In this document: one piece after another, positions 12,201 through 24,200 of the stretch
Layout of the letters: each line of letters opens with the position of its first letter
How positions within the stretch are numbered: the stretch's first letter is position 1
DNA from: Marthasterias glacialis
Taxonomy: Eukaryota > Echinodermata > Asteroidea > Forcipulatida > Asteriidae
NCBI GenBank assembly: GCA_911728455.2
Contig: OU452239.1
Location: 1,992,300-2,056,299, forward strand
Length of the DNA: 64,000 bases
Reading direction: 5' to 3'
The notes under the pieces: model-generated
The model's input: only the letters and a program-made list of their open reading frames with translations
Databases searched by the model: none
Told to the model about the DNA's origin: nothing
Program-made: the position numbers and the translations under genes

Positions 12201-15200
12201 CAATCAGTCATGGCGTCGAATAAAATTTTGCCGAGGGGAGACTTATCGGTTAAAGATCTGGAAAAAGGTGTGCAAAATAAGTTCCGCTGGAGTTGGTTGG
12301 AGGAGTCGGTTACTGTGGACGAACATGAAATTCAACTGCAGATTATTTTAAACGCAGAGTAAATATGGCAATGGTTTGGTTATTTTTTCAACCTGATACA
12401 TGTACTTGTTCTGAACAACATCCAAGGGATTTCCAGCTGAAGTGATGCAATGTTTGAGATTTCATTTTCATTTGTTTGCATCTAAAAACCCTGGATGTGC
12501 ACAACATATACTGATAAACACAAAATGTCATTCTCTGATTGATGAAGTTGACCTTAAAAACTTTGAAACAGAGAAGGAAATTTGATCATAAAAAGGTGGT
12601 CTAGGGAAGCTTAGAATGCACTAGAGAGCATCTAGACTTCAAATTTTTTTCGGGGCCCTTGAGCGGGCCCCGAACCCCACGCCGTAAGGGGCGAGCGCTT
12701 TGCGCTCGCAAGGAAGGGAATCTTATTTACAGAGGTTTTAATTTTCAGGCTTTTTATAAGACCAGCAATCACATGCCTGCTCTTTGTCCATGGCAAACGA
12801 AGTGCTAAACAATGGAATGTCTGGACGTGTTAACACATCACCCACTGTTGACCTCAAACCAAAGAAAAATTGTTGCGGCATAGGAACTTTTTTGGTGTGT
12901 ATTGTGTTGTTGTACATGTACACTGTACGTTCATTTACTCTAGATGTAGAAAACAAATATCTACGAAATAACTTGTAGCTGGCAATGGCATGGAGTTGAT
13001 TATTCTACTACATTGTATGCCAGCTGCGAATTATCTCGTACCGTGTGACTATGAGATAACTCGTAGGCTGGCAATGGTTTGACAAATTTTATTGATTCTC
13101 TATACCAGTCCTATCAGGAAATCAGAACAATCGGATGGAACTACATGTACGAGATCAATAAAAAATCAGAACTATCAAGAAATCAGTAGCCTATTTATCC
13201 ACACAAGTTGCCCTCATGGACCCCGCCCCACTGGATACACCAATGTGATCAAACCTTTATGAAAAAACACAAGTCAAAATGCAAAGCAATGTTGGCAATA
13301 TTATAATAATTTCTCCTTCACTCTTGGTTGAAAATAAAGTGCACCGCCAGCTGACGAGCAGTTTTGCCAATTTCCCATTTTGTTTCCAACAGCAAAAACA
13401 CGAAAAAATAATTTGACCATGAACATTTTATAGATGTATGTACAGTACATGTATGTCCTCACCACTGTCAGCATGGTCAGCAGTGTATTTGTTGCATCAT
13501 CAGTGCTGCCAGTGTATTGAGTTTACAATGCAAAGACTTTTCTTTTTCTACAAGTATATTTGTAGTGGCAGAATCTGGTACACCTGTTACTACGAGTATA
13601 CCCTCCGTCTGCAGTCAACGTATTTTTGTACATTGTAGGACTACATGTACAATGTACATGTACGTGTAAATGTACATGTACGTTACTTGGACAGACAAGA
13701 TGGGATGTAAAGCAACACTGGGATAACTTACAGTTGACTGATAAATTTTACTTACATTCTTTGTTTCCAATAATGGTTGAAATAAAAGTTTGAATATTCC
13801 TCTGGGTATTTAGACAATTAGAAGGTGAAATCCGTAATGTATCACATGGACAATCAATTCGGGCAAACAGCTGTCATTTTGACTTAACATTAGTAATGCC
13901 TTAGTTTTGGGTTGTATATATGTAGGTATCCAAAATCTCTTTAAAACCCTTGTAACAGTCCCTATTCCATCAAACTCTTAAAGATGCATTGTCCGATTTC
14001 AGGCCGATTTGGGGGTCAAAAATTGATTTAATTTTCAAATTGCTTACATCACGGGGTATAAAATGTTTTGAGCTTTCGTTTGATTTTTTGAACGAAAAAA
14101 TTTGTCAAGGATTAGTCATGTTAGTGGCAGTTAATTAAAAACGTAAATGAATAAAAGGCTTGCCCAGCCTTTTAATCCTCAGAGTGATGACGTACGTCAT
14201 TTGCATTGCAGCAGCACAGTGTATGAATATTCATGTTTATAATCAAGCAACGTTATTTCGGAACGACGATCGACCGGTTGGTTGTGTATGGTGCTGTATG
14301 GTGCACATCATGAGAAAACAGACTTTTTCGTTGGGAGGGCGGTATGACGTCATCGGACGGACGCCCGTCTGTATGACGTCATTGCGCATGTCAGTCCGAA
14401 CGCCGACGATCACCGTGCATGCCTCGCGCGTTATGAACACATTTGGGGCTATTGTGGTTGAAGCTTGGGCGATATCATGATGTCCAGATGCATCTTGCAG
14501 TAAAGTTTCCGACAACTATAAATCCAATTTACCTTGTTGACAAGACAGATTATGTGATGTCGGGGTGCACCCACCAGCTCGTCATCATTATGCTTTGTGA
14601 CATTCACGTGACATTTCGTCACTGACACCACGAACTAGCACACATGTAGACAACAGTAAAAAGTAACAAACGGAGAAAACGGCGTCTAAAGCTGAACGCT
14701 TTTTAAAACACCACTATCCTTTAGAATTTCAGAGTGTTTTCAACTGGTTTTCTCATTGCTGACTCTGGATGCTTTAAACTTGATAAATATACTGCTTTTG
14801 TCCGCTTTGCATTTTAAATTCACAAACAATAAAGGAAAAAAGGTGCGTGCTAGTTCATGAAACCGAAAAAGAAGCAAAATAGACTATTTCCGATTTCACG
14901 AAGTAACACTCTCCAATGTATTAGTAATGCAAACTTGTGGGCGCGCGCGCGTGCATGTCCTTCGCGCACAAGATTTGTGCTAGTTCGTGAAATCGTTTTG
15001 TTCACATTTGAGTATGGTGCGTGCCGTGCATTTCAATGGTAAATGTTACTTGTGTGCTAGTTCGTGAAAACAAAGATTGTCAATTCCGGGCAAATGTTGC
15101 CATACATAATTATTATAATTAAAAAAGTAAAGCTCTTGAAGCTTTGAAACTTCATGAAATTGTAGGGCATGACGAATTTTGTATGAAAACGTAAAAAGCT

Positions 15201-18200
15201 GAAAATTGAAAAAAAATATGGTTTTGTACACAAGGTGTTAGTTCGTGGCGTCAGTGACGATTTATTTGTCGACCTGTGATTATTCCACCATGTCCACTTT
15301 GGAGAATAAATGGAATTAAAAATTAATTGCGGACAATGTGAAACATATGCTCTTGCTTCACTTCCTAGCCATGGTGTGGTCACCGCAAAGGGTTAAAAAG
15401 CAGAGCGAGCACGTCCGTGTTGAAGTGCGTAATGTTTCATATACCAATCCTAATTATGATGCACACGACAAAAACATGGTTTAGACTTTTTCAGCTACTT
15501 ACCCTTCTCAACATTTTACGATTTCGTGATTTGTGCATATTTAAATTTATGCAAATAATGACATCCACGCAGCAGTACGCGCTCGCATCAACTCAACCTT
15601 CCTGCCCACATTAATTCCTAAACGTAGTCGTTCCCGACATGTTTTTTTCCTAAGAGTATGTCCAAACTCGTGTTGCCTGTGGGAGCGAGGTTGCATTCAT
15701 GGGGAATTCCCATGCTGAGCAATCCACACGTGGAAGGACTGGTGTCTGATTGGGCAAGACGTGGGGCGGTCTAATTTTGGCATACAAATTCTCGAAGTTG
15801 GCACATAAAACGTATGTGATTGACTGCAAAATTCACCCTTCAAAAACTTGCCCGTAACAGACAACGAATCTGATTGGTCGTAGGGACTAGGGTTGTCATT
15901 ATGATTCGACAGCACTGACTGACAAACTGCCGTTCATGGACCAATACAAAATCATGACAGCGGCTTCGGCTCTTGTCTTTGGGTCAGGTTTGGGTTTAGG
16001 TACCATTACGGGATTCTCTTTCACGGTTTGTATCCATTTTATTCTTGTTTATTGAGCACCCTGAGTGCATTATACTGTGTATGCTGGCTCTTTGAGTGGT
16101 GATTTGTGTTGACGTAATGAATAAATTGCGATACTATCGGTAATCTCAACTTATTTCTGACGATATATTGTGGATGAAAAAAATATTGATCGCCCAAGCT
16201 TAGTGACATGTACATGTACTTATACGCGTATTTAAGATGGGAAGCTGCCTAACTAGTGCCGCATGCGCTGTAAGTCAGCCTTGTTCCAGGGGTCGTGGAG
16301 GCATTTCTGCTACTCCTTTGATCCTGAGCGCCGGTCGGAAAAAATCTTCGTGGAAGAGAGCTTATAACCAGCGTTCCACCTTGTGACCAAGTTCCTTTCA
16401 TCCACTGATTTGTCATTTTTTGGCAGGGCCGTCATTTGTTTTGGCTGGGTGGCCAATTCGTTGGCAGGGCGGCCACAAATTTTGGGTGGGCGGCACATTC
16501 ATTAGCAGGGCGGCCGAAAATTTTGGGAGGGCGGCCCACCCTCCTAAAACCCCTTGTGGAGAACACTGCCAATACTGTACATGTACAGTAGGAGCCTACA
16601 TGTACATCAATCGATCGTCCGTGTGATCGTCGATTGTCCAGTGGCGGCCTGCTCCTACATGTATTAACCCGCCTGGTGTATGCACAGTACATACACCACG
16701 TACATTGTATGTACGCGCACAGCGAGCCGTGTGGGCCATTAGCGACTGAGAGCATCGCAGGGGACCTGCTGGACCCATTCATATTAAAAAAAGGTCACAA
16801 GAATGAATATTCATTATCTTGCAGATTCTTCTGATTGGCCCCTGGGAAACCAATCAAATTGAAGTCGGCAAATGCCCGCGGAAACTTTAAAGAGTTCCTG
16901 ATATCAAAATTCTTTGTTTTTTATATTTTTCGTTGCACAAACATTTAAACTTTTCAAATTCGTTTGCTCCAGGAAATTTATTTTTTTAGCCTTTGGCCCA
17001 AAATGGGACATTGCATCTTTAACAGCAGGTTTTGTTGGACTTTGTTGGACTGGGTACTGCATGAGTAAACTGATCATGCTTTACATGGGTTCAGGCATAC
17101 CACCATAGTCAGAGTACCACAGTTTAGGTGTTAAGTTATCATACATGTACATGTATGGTGTTAGAATTTGTTAGAGTGGGGAAGGATCCTAGTAAATCAC
17201 TCAGGGGAGTTACAGTTAAGGATAAAAAATAACAAGGTAAAGCGGAAATATTTAGTTTTTAAAACTGATGAAATTTATGTCTGTTCCCATCACTGTACAG
17301 TACAATACAACCTTAAAGATTATCTCCATCAATTTCTTGAAGACTCATAACATTGTTTAATTTTTTTAAGTACAACCCTCAAATGTGTTTGTGTGTTTGA
17401 ATGAACACAGCAAAAAAACACATTATTTTATCATCATTGTACAACTAAAGAATGTCCTCAAATGTATGGATTAGTGTGGAAAGACCCAAATGCACTAAAT
17501 AACGAAAGCCTACACAAAAATGTAGTTTGGAATTGGTTGAATCGATTCCGGATTGCTATGCAAATCTAATGGCACCAATGTGGAATGACACAGTTAATTT
17601 GTAATGAAAAATGCACGTGATATCAATGCGCCATCCAGAAATAGAAAAAAGACTTGGCTCTCTTCCACTGAATTAAAAAAATCCAATTTTCTTTAACCAT
17701 TTAATGCTGAGGTTCTCCAAAATTATTCCGTGCCACCTGATGGGAGTAATTTATCGGAATGGCCAGACAAATTTTTCTTTGAGTACTGCTCTCACAAAGA
17801 AACCGCGACTAACTAAAGCCAAGAGAACGAAGATTCTCATTGAAACATTGGGACTTTGGGTTTCTCTTTCAAAGATGAAATCAGATTCATCCAGCGTAAA
17901 TTACCAAACCTCAATCCTGACACATGGCCGATAATTGGCCATAAAAATGTATGCAATATCAAGGCACCATCCATAAATAGAAAAAAGACACATGGCCGAT
18001 AATTGGCCATAAAAATGTATGCAATATCAAGGCACCATCCATAAATAGAAAAAAGACACATGGCCGATAATTGGCCCCATGGCCTTATAACGTATAAAAC
18101 CAAAGCTGGAATCTCGGTTTATTCAAACTTACAATACATGTACCTTATTGAGCCAAAATGCAATGATAAACAATGGTGGAAGCCATCTCACTGTCTCGTA

Positions 18201-21200
18201 ATCCTCACTTTCTTATAACAAAAGGCCAAAGGTCTGGGAGAGTTTCTGCATTTTTTCAGCACGATCTGTCTTCTTTGTTTGGGAGAAACAAAGCGTGGCA
18301 CGGTGAGTGCATATGTGCTGTGTACGATCCGGAATGGATGAGTAACCTTCGTTTCGCTTTTCCAAATTCACGCAAAAATACAAAGTTCATGTCATCTGAT
18401 TTTAGGCAGTTTACATACATACATGCCATCCGGCGTTAGCTGGTTAAGAAAAAACATTTTCCACACTTTGAAAACATAAAGTTAATCCTTATTTATCCAT
18501 CGTACTGTCGTATGGCATATGAATATTTTTTGCGTAATGCGTTGGTGAGAGGATTATGTGAGAGCAGTTTAATTTTACATTTTTTTTTAAAGTATACACA
18601 CATCTACTGTGATTTACTTAATTTACTGTGATTTGGAACTAGTTACATGACGTACATGTATACCTGGACATTTACATTCCAAGATTTCTTTATTTCATCC
18701 ATTGTATTTTCAGTACCAACAAGCACCATAGTAATGTTGAATGCAAGCTCATCAGAGGCGTTTACTGATGGTGATCCCCTAATCCTTGATGGGGATGATC
18801 AAATCGTTCAATGCGTGGTTGTGGGCATCAATCCACCAGCAACATTCAACTGGACAGTCGATGGTAGTCAGTTGTCAGACCGCATTACAGAAGGTTATGT
18901 TGGTAGCGCCACTGGCTTGAAAAACAGTACAAGTAATGCTACACTGTCTCCAGATCTAGCCTATAATGAAAAGGAACTCATTTGCGAAGCGAAGAACTAT
19001 GAAGGTGATCCTGGGGTTAAGTTTCGCCAGGTTCTCAAAGTGACAGGTCAGTAACGATTGGATAGTTTGTTTTCTTTTATTTATCTCCTTATTAACATGA
19101 AGGGTAAACCGGGGTAAAAACGCCCATGGGATATGGGCCTCTGAAATTGCCCCAAAACTTACCAATGTAACATAATAATGGGTAAAAAAAGCGGCAGGGC
19201 TAAAAACAACTAAAAAAGGATTTGGCAGAAAATAAATTGTGTGTGTTATAGAAGATTCTTTACAAAAATAGTTAAGAAAACAACCGGAGTTGGTCATGGT
19301 CAACCCCTAGGTGAGTTTGCACGGAATGACCTGATTGAATTTTTAGTTACAGTGAGCCTACTTTGTATTGTAATTAACCAATTGTTTTTTAAAGTTGCTT
19401 GTACTTTGATGTACAGTAGTATCATAAAGGCCCTCCAAGTGATTCTGAAAACTAACAAATAATACAGAGTATAGGCCCATCACAAAATTTGTATTCTTGA
19501 CAGACTGTTTCATACTTTGTACATGTAGGCTACATCAGATTAGTTTTGTGTTTTGAGTTTTCAAAAATCAGAACAATATGGTTAGACAAAACAATTAGAA
19601 CAAAATTAAACAATTTAAGTATGTACTGAATAATATTAATAGACTGATTGCGCAACCCGTCACTTGACCTGTAATGGGTATTGAATGTAAACAAACACGA
19701 CGTCCTCCATAGGAAAGTGCAGTACGATACATGATGATTGTGGCATTTTGTTTATTCGAGCGAGGCTTTTCTTTCTTGAAATCTGTGAAAAATATTCCAG
19801 AGCTTGTACCAGAGACCTTCGATTGGCTGAATAAAGCCAGTAAGGACAGTTCCAGCAAGTCTTGCAAATTCTACAAGGAACGTATGTTCTTGATGTGGTA
19901 GTACTGGTTGCATGATTAAACTAGAAATTTAGAGTTTGTGAACAAACTCACGGTGTTCGGCTTAATTACGTAATTGAAAATATTAAGGTCAATATTGTGT
20001 GCAAGTTTTTTGTCTATTTGTGCTATGCTGACGGGCGAAATATTTATTTGTACCTTTTTATCTTTATGCATGAAGGTTTATCATATGAAACTTCAACTTC
20101 CAGTTTGACAGGAACTAAAGGTCAAATAGGGTCACACCTTGTGCATGGTATCTAGAATTGGCAGAGAGCTTTAAATTGATGTAACGATTATTAATGTACT
20201 AAATACATATTTTTGTTGTACAAACTTATACTTCCGGTTTCGACCGGAAGTGAAGGTCAAATGAGGTCACACTTTGTAAATATTTGTAGAGTCGTCGAAG
20301 GGCCTTAAAATGAAGTTATTATATTAATACACAAAATTACGTTATTCAGATATGGTTTTTATGTAAAAAAAACTACTACTTCCGGTTTCGACCGGAAGTA
20401 AAGGTCAAATGGGGCCACACCCTGTGTAAGATTTATTTAATACTTTATGACCTTTCATATGGGGTAAAGATCATGTATGTAGCATATCTGATTCTGGAGA
20501 TACATGTATGAGTATTTTAATATAAAAATTCAATTTAATGTAATGACGTCATCGATGACGTCATCATTCCAAAAAATTTTCTTTGTCCTGTACACACTGT
20601 GGTCTAGGTATGTAGTAAGTTTCAAGTCCGTACATGCTGTATTTTTTGAGATAGCAAAATAATTTTTTTTTCTACCTTGTGTATCAATTTCGTTGTGACG
20701 TAGCTATGACGTCATATATCAAATTTCTAGAATGCCCCTTAGCTATAAAAAATATTATTCATGAAAAGTTTGTCCATATTTTTTACTCACTTAGGTTCTG
20801 GAGCCCCAAATAACATGGTTTGTTACTTTAACTTCCGGTTTTGCCCGGAAGTAAAGGTCAAATGAGGTCAAGGTGTGCATACAATTTGTCCAACATTACA
20901 AGACCTTTCATATGCACTAAAGATTTTGAATGTAGCATTTGCCGTTCTTGAGTTATGAATTTTTTAAATTATTTAACGTTTATTTAACATAATGACGTCA
21001 TCATTCCAAAAAAGTTGCGGTTTCATCTACTCACTAAGATCATTGTACATGGTAAGTTTCAAGTTCATACAAGCTTTACTTTTTGAGAAAATTTGCAGAC
21101 AAGGTTCAGGGGGAAGAATACCCAGAAAAAACTAGAAATTTAGAGTTTGTGAACAAACTCACGGTGTTCGGCTCAATTACGTAATTGAAAATTTTAATTT

Positions 21201-24200
21201 CAATATTGTGTGCAAGTTTTTTGTCTATTGGTGCTATGCTGACGGGCGAAACATTTATTTGTACTTTTTTATCTTTATGCATGAAGGTTTGTCATATGAA
21301 ACTTCAACTTCCGGTTTGACAGGAACTAAAGGTCAAATAGGGTCACACCATGTGCATGTTATTTAGAATTGTCAGAGAGCTTTAAATTGATGTAGCGATT
21401 ATTAATGTACCATGTGTCATTAATAAGATACATATTTTTGTATGTACAAACTTATACTTCCGGTTTCGACCGGAAGTGAAGGTCAAATGAGGTCAAACTT
21501 TGTAAACATTTTTAGAATCGTCGAAGGGCTTTAAAATTAAGTTATTTACACAAATTTACGTTATTCAGAAACAGTTTTTTATATAAAAAACTACTACTTC
21601 CGGTTTCGACCGGAAGTGAAGGTCAAATGGGGTCACACCCTGTGTAAGACCTTTCATATGGTGTAAAGATCATGTATGTCATGTATTATTCTTAAGAAAT
21701 GATTATTTTAGTATAAAACTTCAATTTAATGTAATGACGTCATCGATAACGTCATCATTCCAAAAATGTCGCTTTATCATATACACACTGTGGTCTAGGT
21801 ATATAGTAAGTTTCAAGTCCGTACATGCTTTATTTTTTGAGATAGCAAAATAATTTTTTTTTCGACCTCGTGTATCAATTTCGTTGTGACGTAGCTATGA
21901 CGTCATGTGTCACATTTCTAGAATGCTCTTGAGCTAACATAAATATTATGCATTGAAAGTTTGTTCATATCTTCATTCACTTAGGCTCTAGAGCCCCAAA
22001 TAACATGATTTGTTACTTTAACTTCCGGTTTTTACCGGAAGTAAAGGTCAAATGGGGTCACGGTGTGCATACAATTTGTCCCACATCACAAGACCTTTCA
22101 TATGCACTAAAGATTTTGAATGTAGCATTTGCCGTTCTTCAGTCATCAATGACGTCATCATTCCAAAAAATTCGCGGTTTTTATCTACTCACTAATATCT
22201 TTGTACATGGTAAGTTTCAAGTTCATACAAGCTTAACTTTTTGAGAAAATTTGCGGACAAGTTCCGACGACTAAGAAAGCCCAGAAAAAAAGAAAAACTA
22301 GACATGAATTTTTGTTCCAAGAACAAAAACTGGGTGTTCGGATAGAGTTGTTATTTGATGTAAATAAAGTTAACACAACTAAAATAATTTGAAAATAGAA
22401 ACATGAAATATTGCTTTATGAAATAATATCTGATTAGGCCTTCCTTAACCTTGGTAATTGGTGAAAGAATCATGTTCCTAGCTCTTAGCATTTTTAAATG
22501 AAGAACTACTTCCGGTTTGACCGGAATAGAGGTCACAAAGGTCATTTAATGTTTCACAAAGAAAGGCCTTCCCTTAGTTTGATATTTCTAGGAACAATCA
22601 TGTTCCTACTTCTATTTACTTTTAAATGAGGGGCTACTTCCGGTTCGACCGGAAGTAGAGGTCAAAGGGGTCAAACAATGTGCAAGGGAATATGTCTTCC
22701 ATATCTTTGGTAATGGTGAAAAAAATCATGTTCCAAGCACTTAACATTATTCTAATAAAGAGATATTTCCGGTTTGACCGGAAGTAGATGACACAGAGGT
22801 CACTCAATGGGTCACAAAGAAAGACTCTCCCTAACCTTTACATTTGTCGAAGAATTAAGTTCATATCTCAAACGGTTGATTTTTTGTTGATTTTTAAAGG
22901 TTTAAATAAGCTATGTGTAAAAGACTAACAAAGCGTGGAGTGCGTGCCTTGAGAAGAGACTATGAACAACGTGCGGTTTATTGTATCATACAGTAGCACA
23001 TGTACATGTACAGTTTCAACGTAACTTAGCCACACACGCACACACCCACCCGGACGTGTACATGTATAATGGCATTGGATTGTTGTATAGCATTGCCGAT
23101 CACGCTTGAACGCACATGCACAAAAGAATGCGTTAAATGTCCGTTTTGAACCGCAAGTATAGGTCAAAATGGTGTGACCTCAATGCAAAAGTTGGAGAGG
23201 ACTAAATTCTCTACAATCTGATGTAAGATTTGTGATCATGTGATATATACTTCAAAAAATACGAATTTTTGAAGTTTGACCCGGAAGACAAGGTCAAATT
23301 GGGGTCATGTCTGTGGAGTGATTACATAGTTTTGGATGACCTTTCCGATGATGTATAGATTGTAAAAATCCATTGTGTACTTTAAAAGTTATGATTTTTT
23401 GAAATAATAAACGTTTATTTAGCGTAATTCGACACCTGATGACGTCATCATGACGTCACTCAAGCCCTGTCATGTCCTCGTCAAGTTCTAACTATGTGTG
23501 AAGTTTGAAGTTTATATGAGCTTGGGAAGGGTGCATTTGTTAGCGGACAATCGACAGGCAGAAGAAGAAGAAGAAGAAGAAGAAGGAGTACCAGAAAAAA
23601 AAACCGAACAAAATCAAGAGGTGTTCCGGGCTAGTGCCCGAACACCTAAAAAACCGAACAAAATCAAGAGGTGTTCCGGGCTAGTGCCCGAACACCTAAA
23701 AAAATAAAAAAAAAAACGAACAAAAACAAAGGGTTTTCGGACTTGTGTCCGAACACCCCCAAAAAAAAACCGAACAAAAACAAAGGGTCTTCGGACTTGT
23801 GTCCGAACACCCAAGAAGAAGAAGAAGGAGAAGTAAAAAAAAAAAAAACGTACAAAAACAATAGGTCTTCGGACTCGAGTCCGAACATCTAAAAAACAGA
23901 ACAATAACAATAGGTTTTAGGCTGCTGGCCTATCTAAAAAAAAAAACTTAACAATAACAATAGTTGTTCGGCTGATGGCCGAACACCTAAAAAAGGGCCA
24001 GATGACCCCAACCACACACTTTTCAACACAAGAATTTCACAGTTTTGAAGCTGAAATTATCCAAAGAAAAGGCTTTCCAATACTGTGTCATTTCCTTTGT
24101 CTATTTGAAACTCTGCAAGGCTGGGTAAACATGCTCACTTTTCCAACTTTCTTTACCCTTTTCCGCCCCCCCTTTTGTTTTACAGTGATTTACACTACAA

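Larger units (their letters stand above)
11018..18713 (+). other. Intron 2 (7.7 kb), repeats plus a candidate alternative first exon
   Basis: The intron contains an inverted copy of a dispersed repeat (about 11270-11410), a G tract at 11623-11637, a possible transposase-gene fragment (12210-12362), a GC-rich double hairpin (12651-12709), TACATGTA clusters near 13640-13685, a TIR element (14615-15262), a candidate signal-peptide exon (15936-15999), GGC-rich short repeats (16430-16545) and an exact 68-bp tandem repeat (17920-18077). The stretches 12710-13630, 13690-14150, 16570-17900 and 18080-18700 hold nothing I can identify. The stretch 14180-14400 has several TGACGTCA-like sites and more CpG than its surroundings. 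Confidence 0.65.

Noticed and set aside
23498..23910. Open frames on both strands with repeated S-A-R-T-P-K or V-R-R-P-F-V-F-V blocks
   Set aside because: They arise from the hairpin array; no start context or protein-like composition.
23610..23990. Regularly spaced hairpin repeats resembling a CRISPR array
   Set aside because: Spacers are A-rich and similar to each other, units vary in length, and the setting is an animal intron inside a transposable element.
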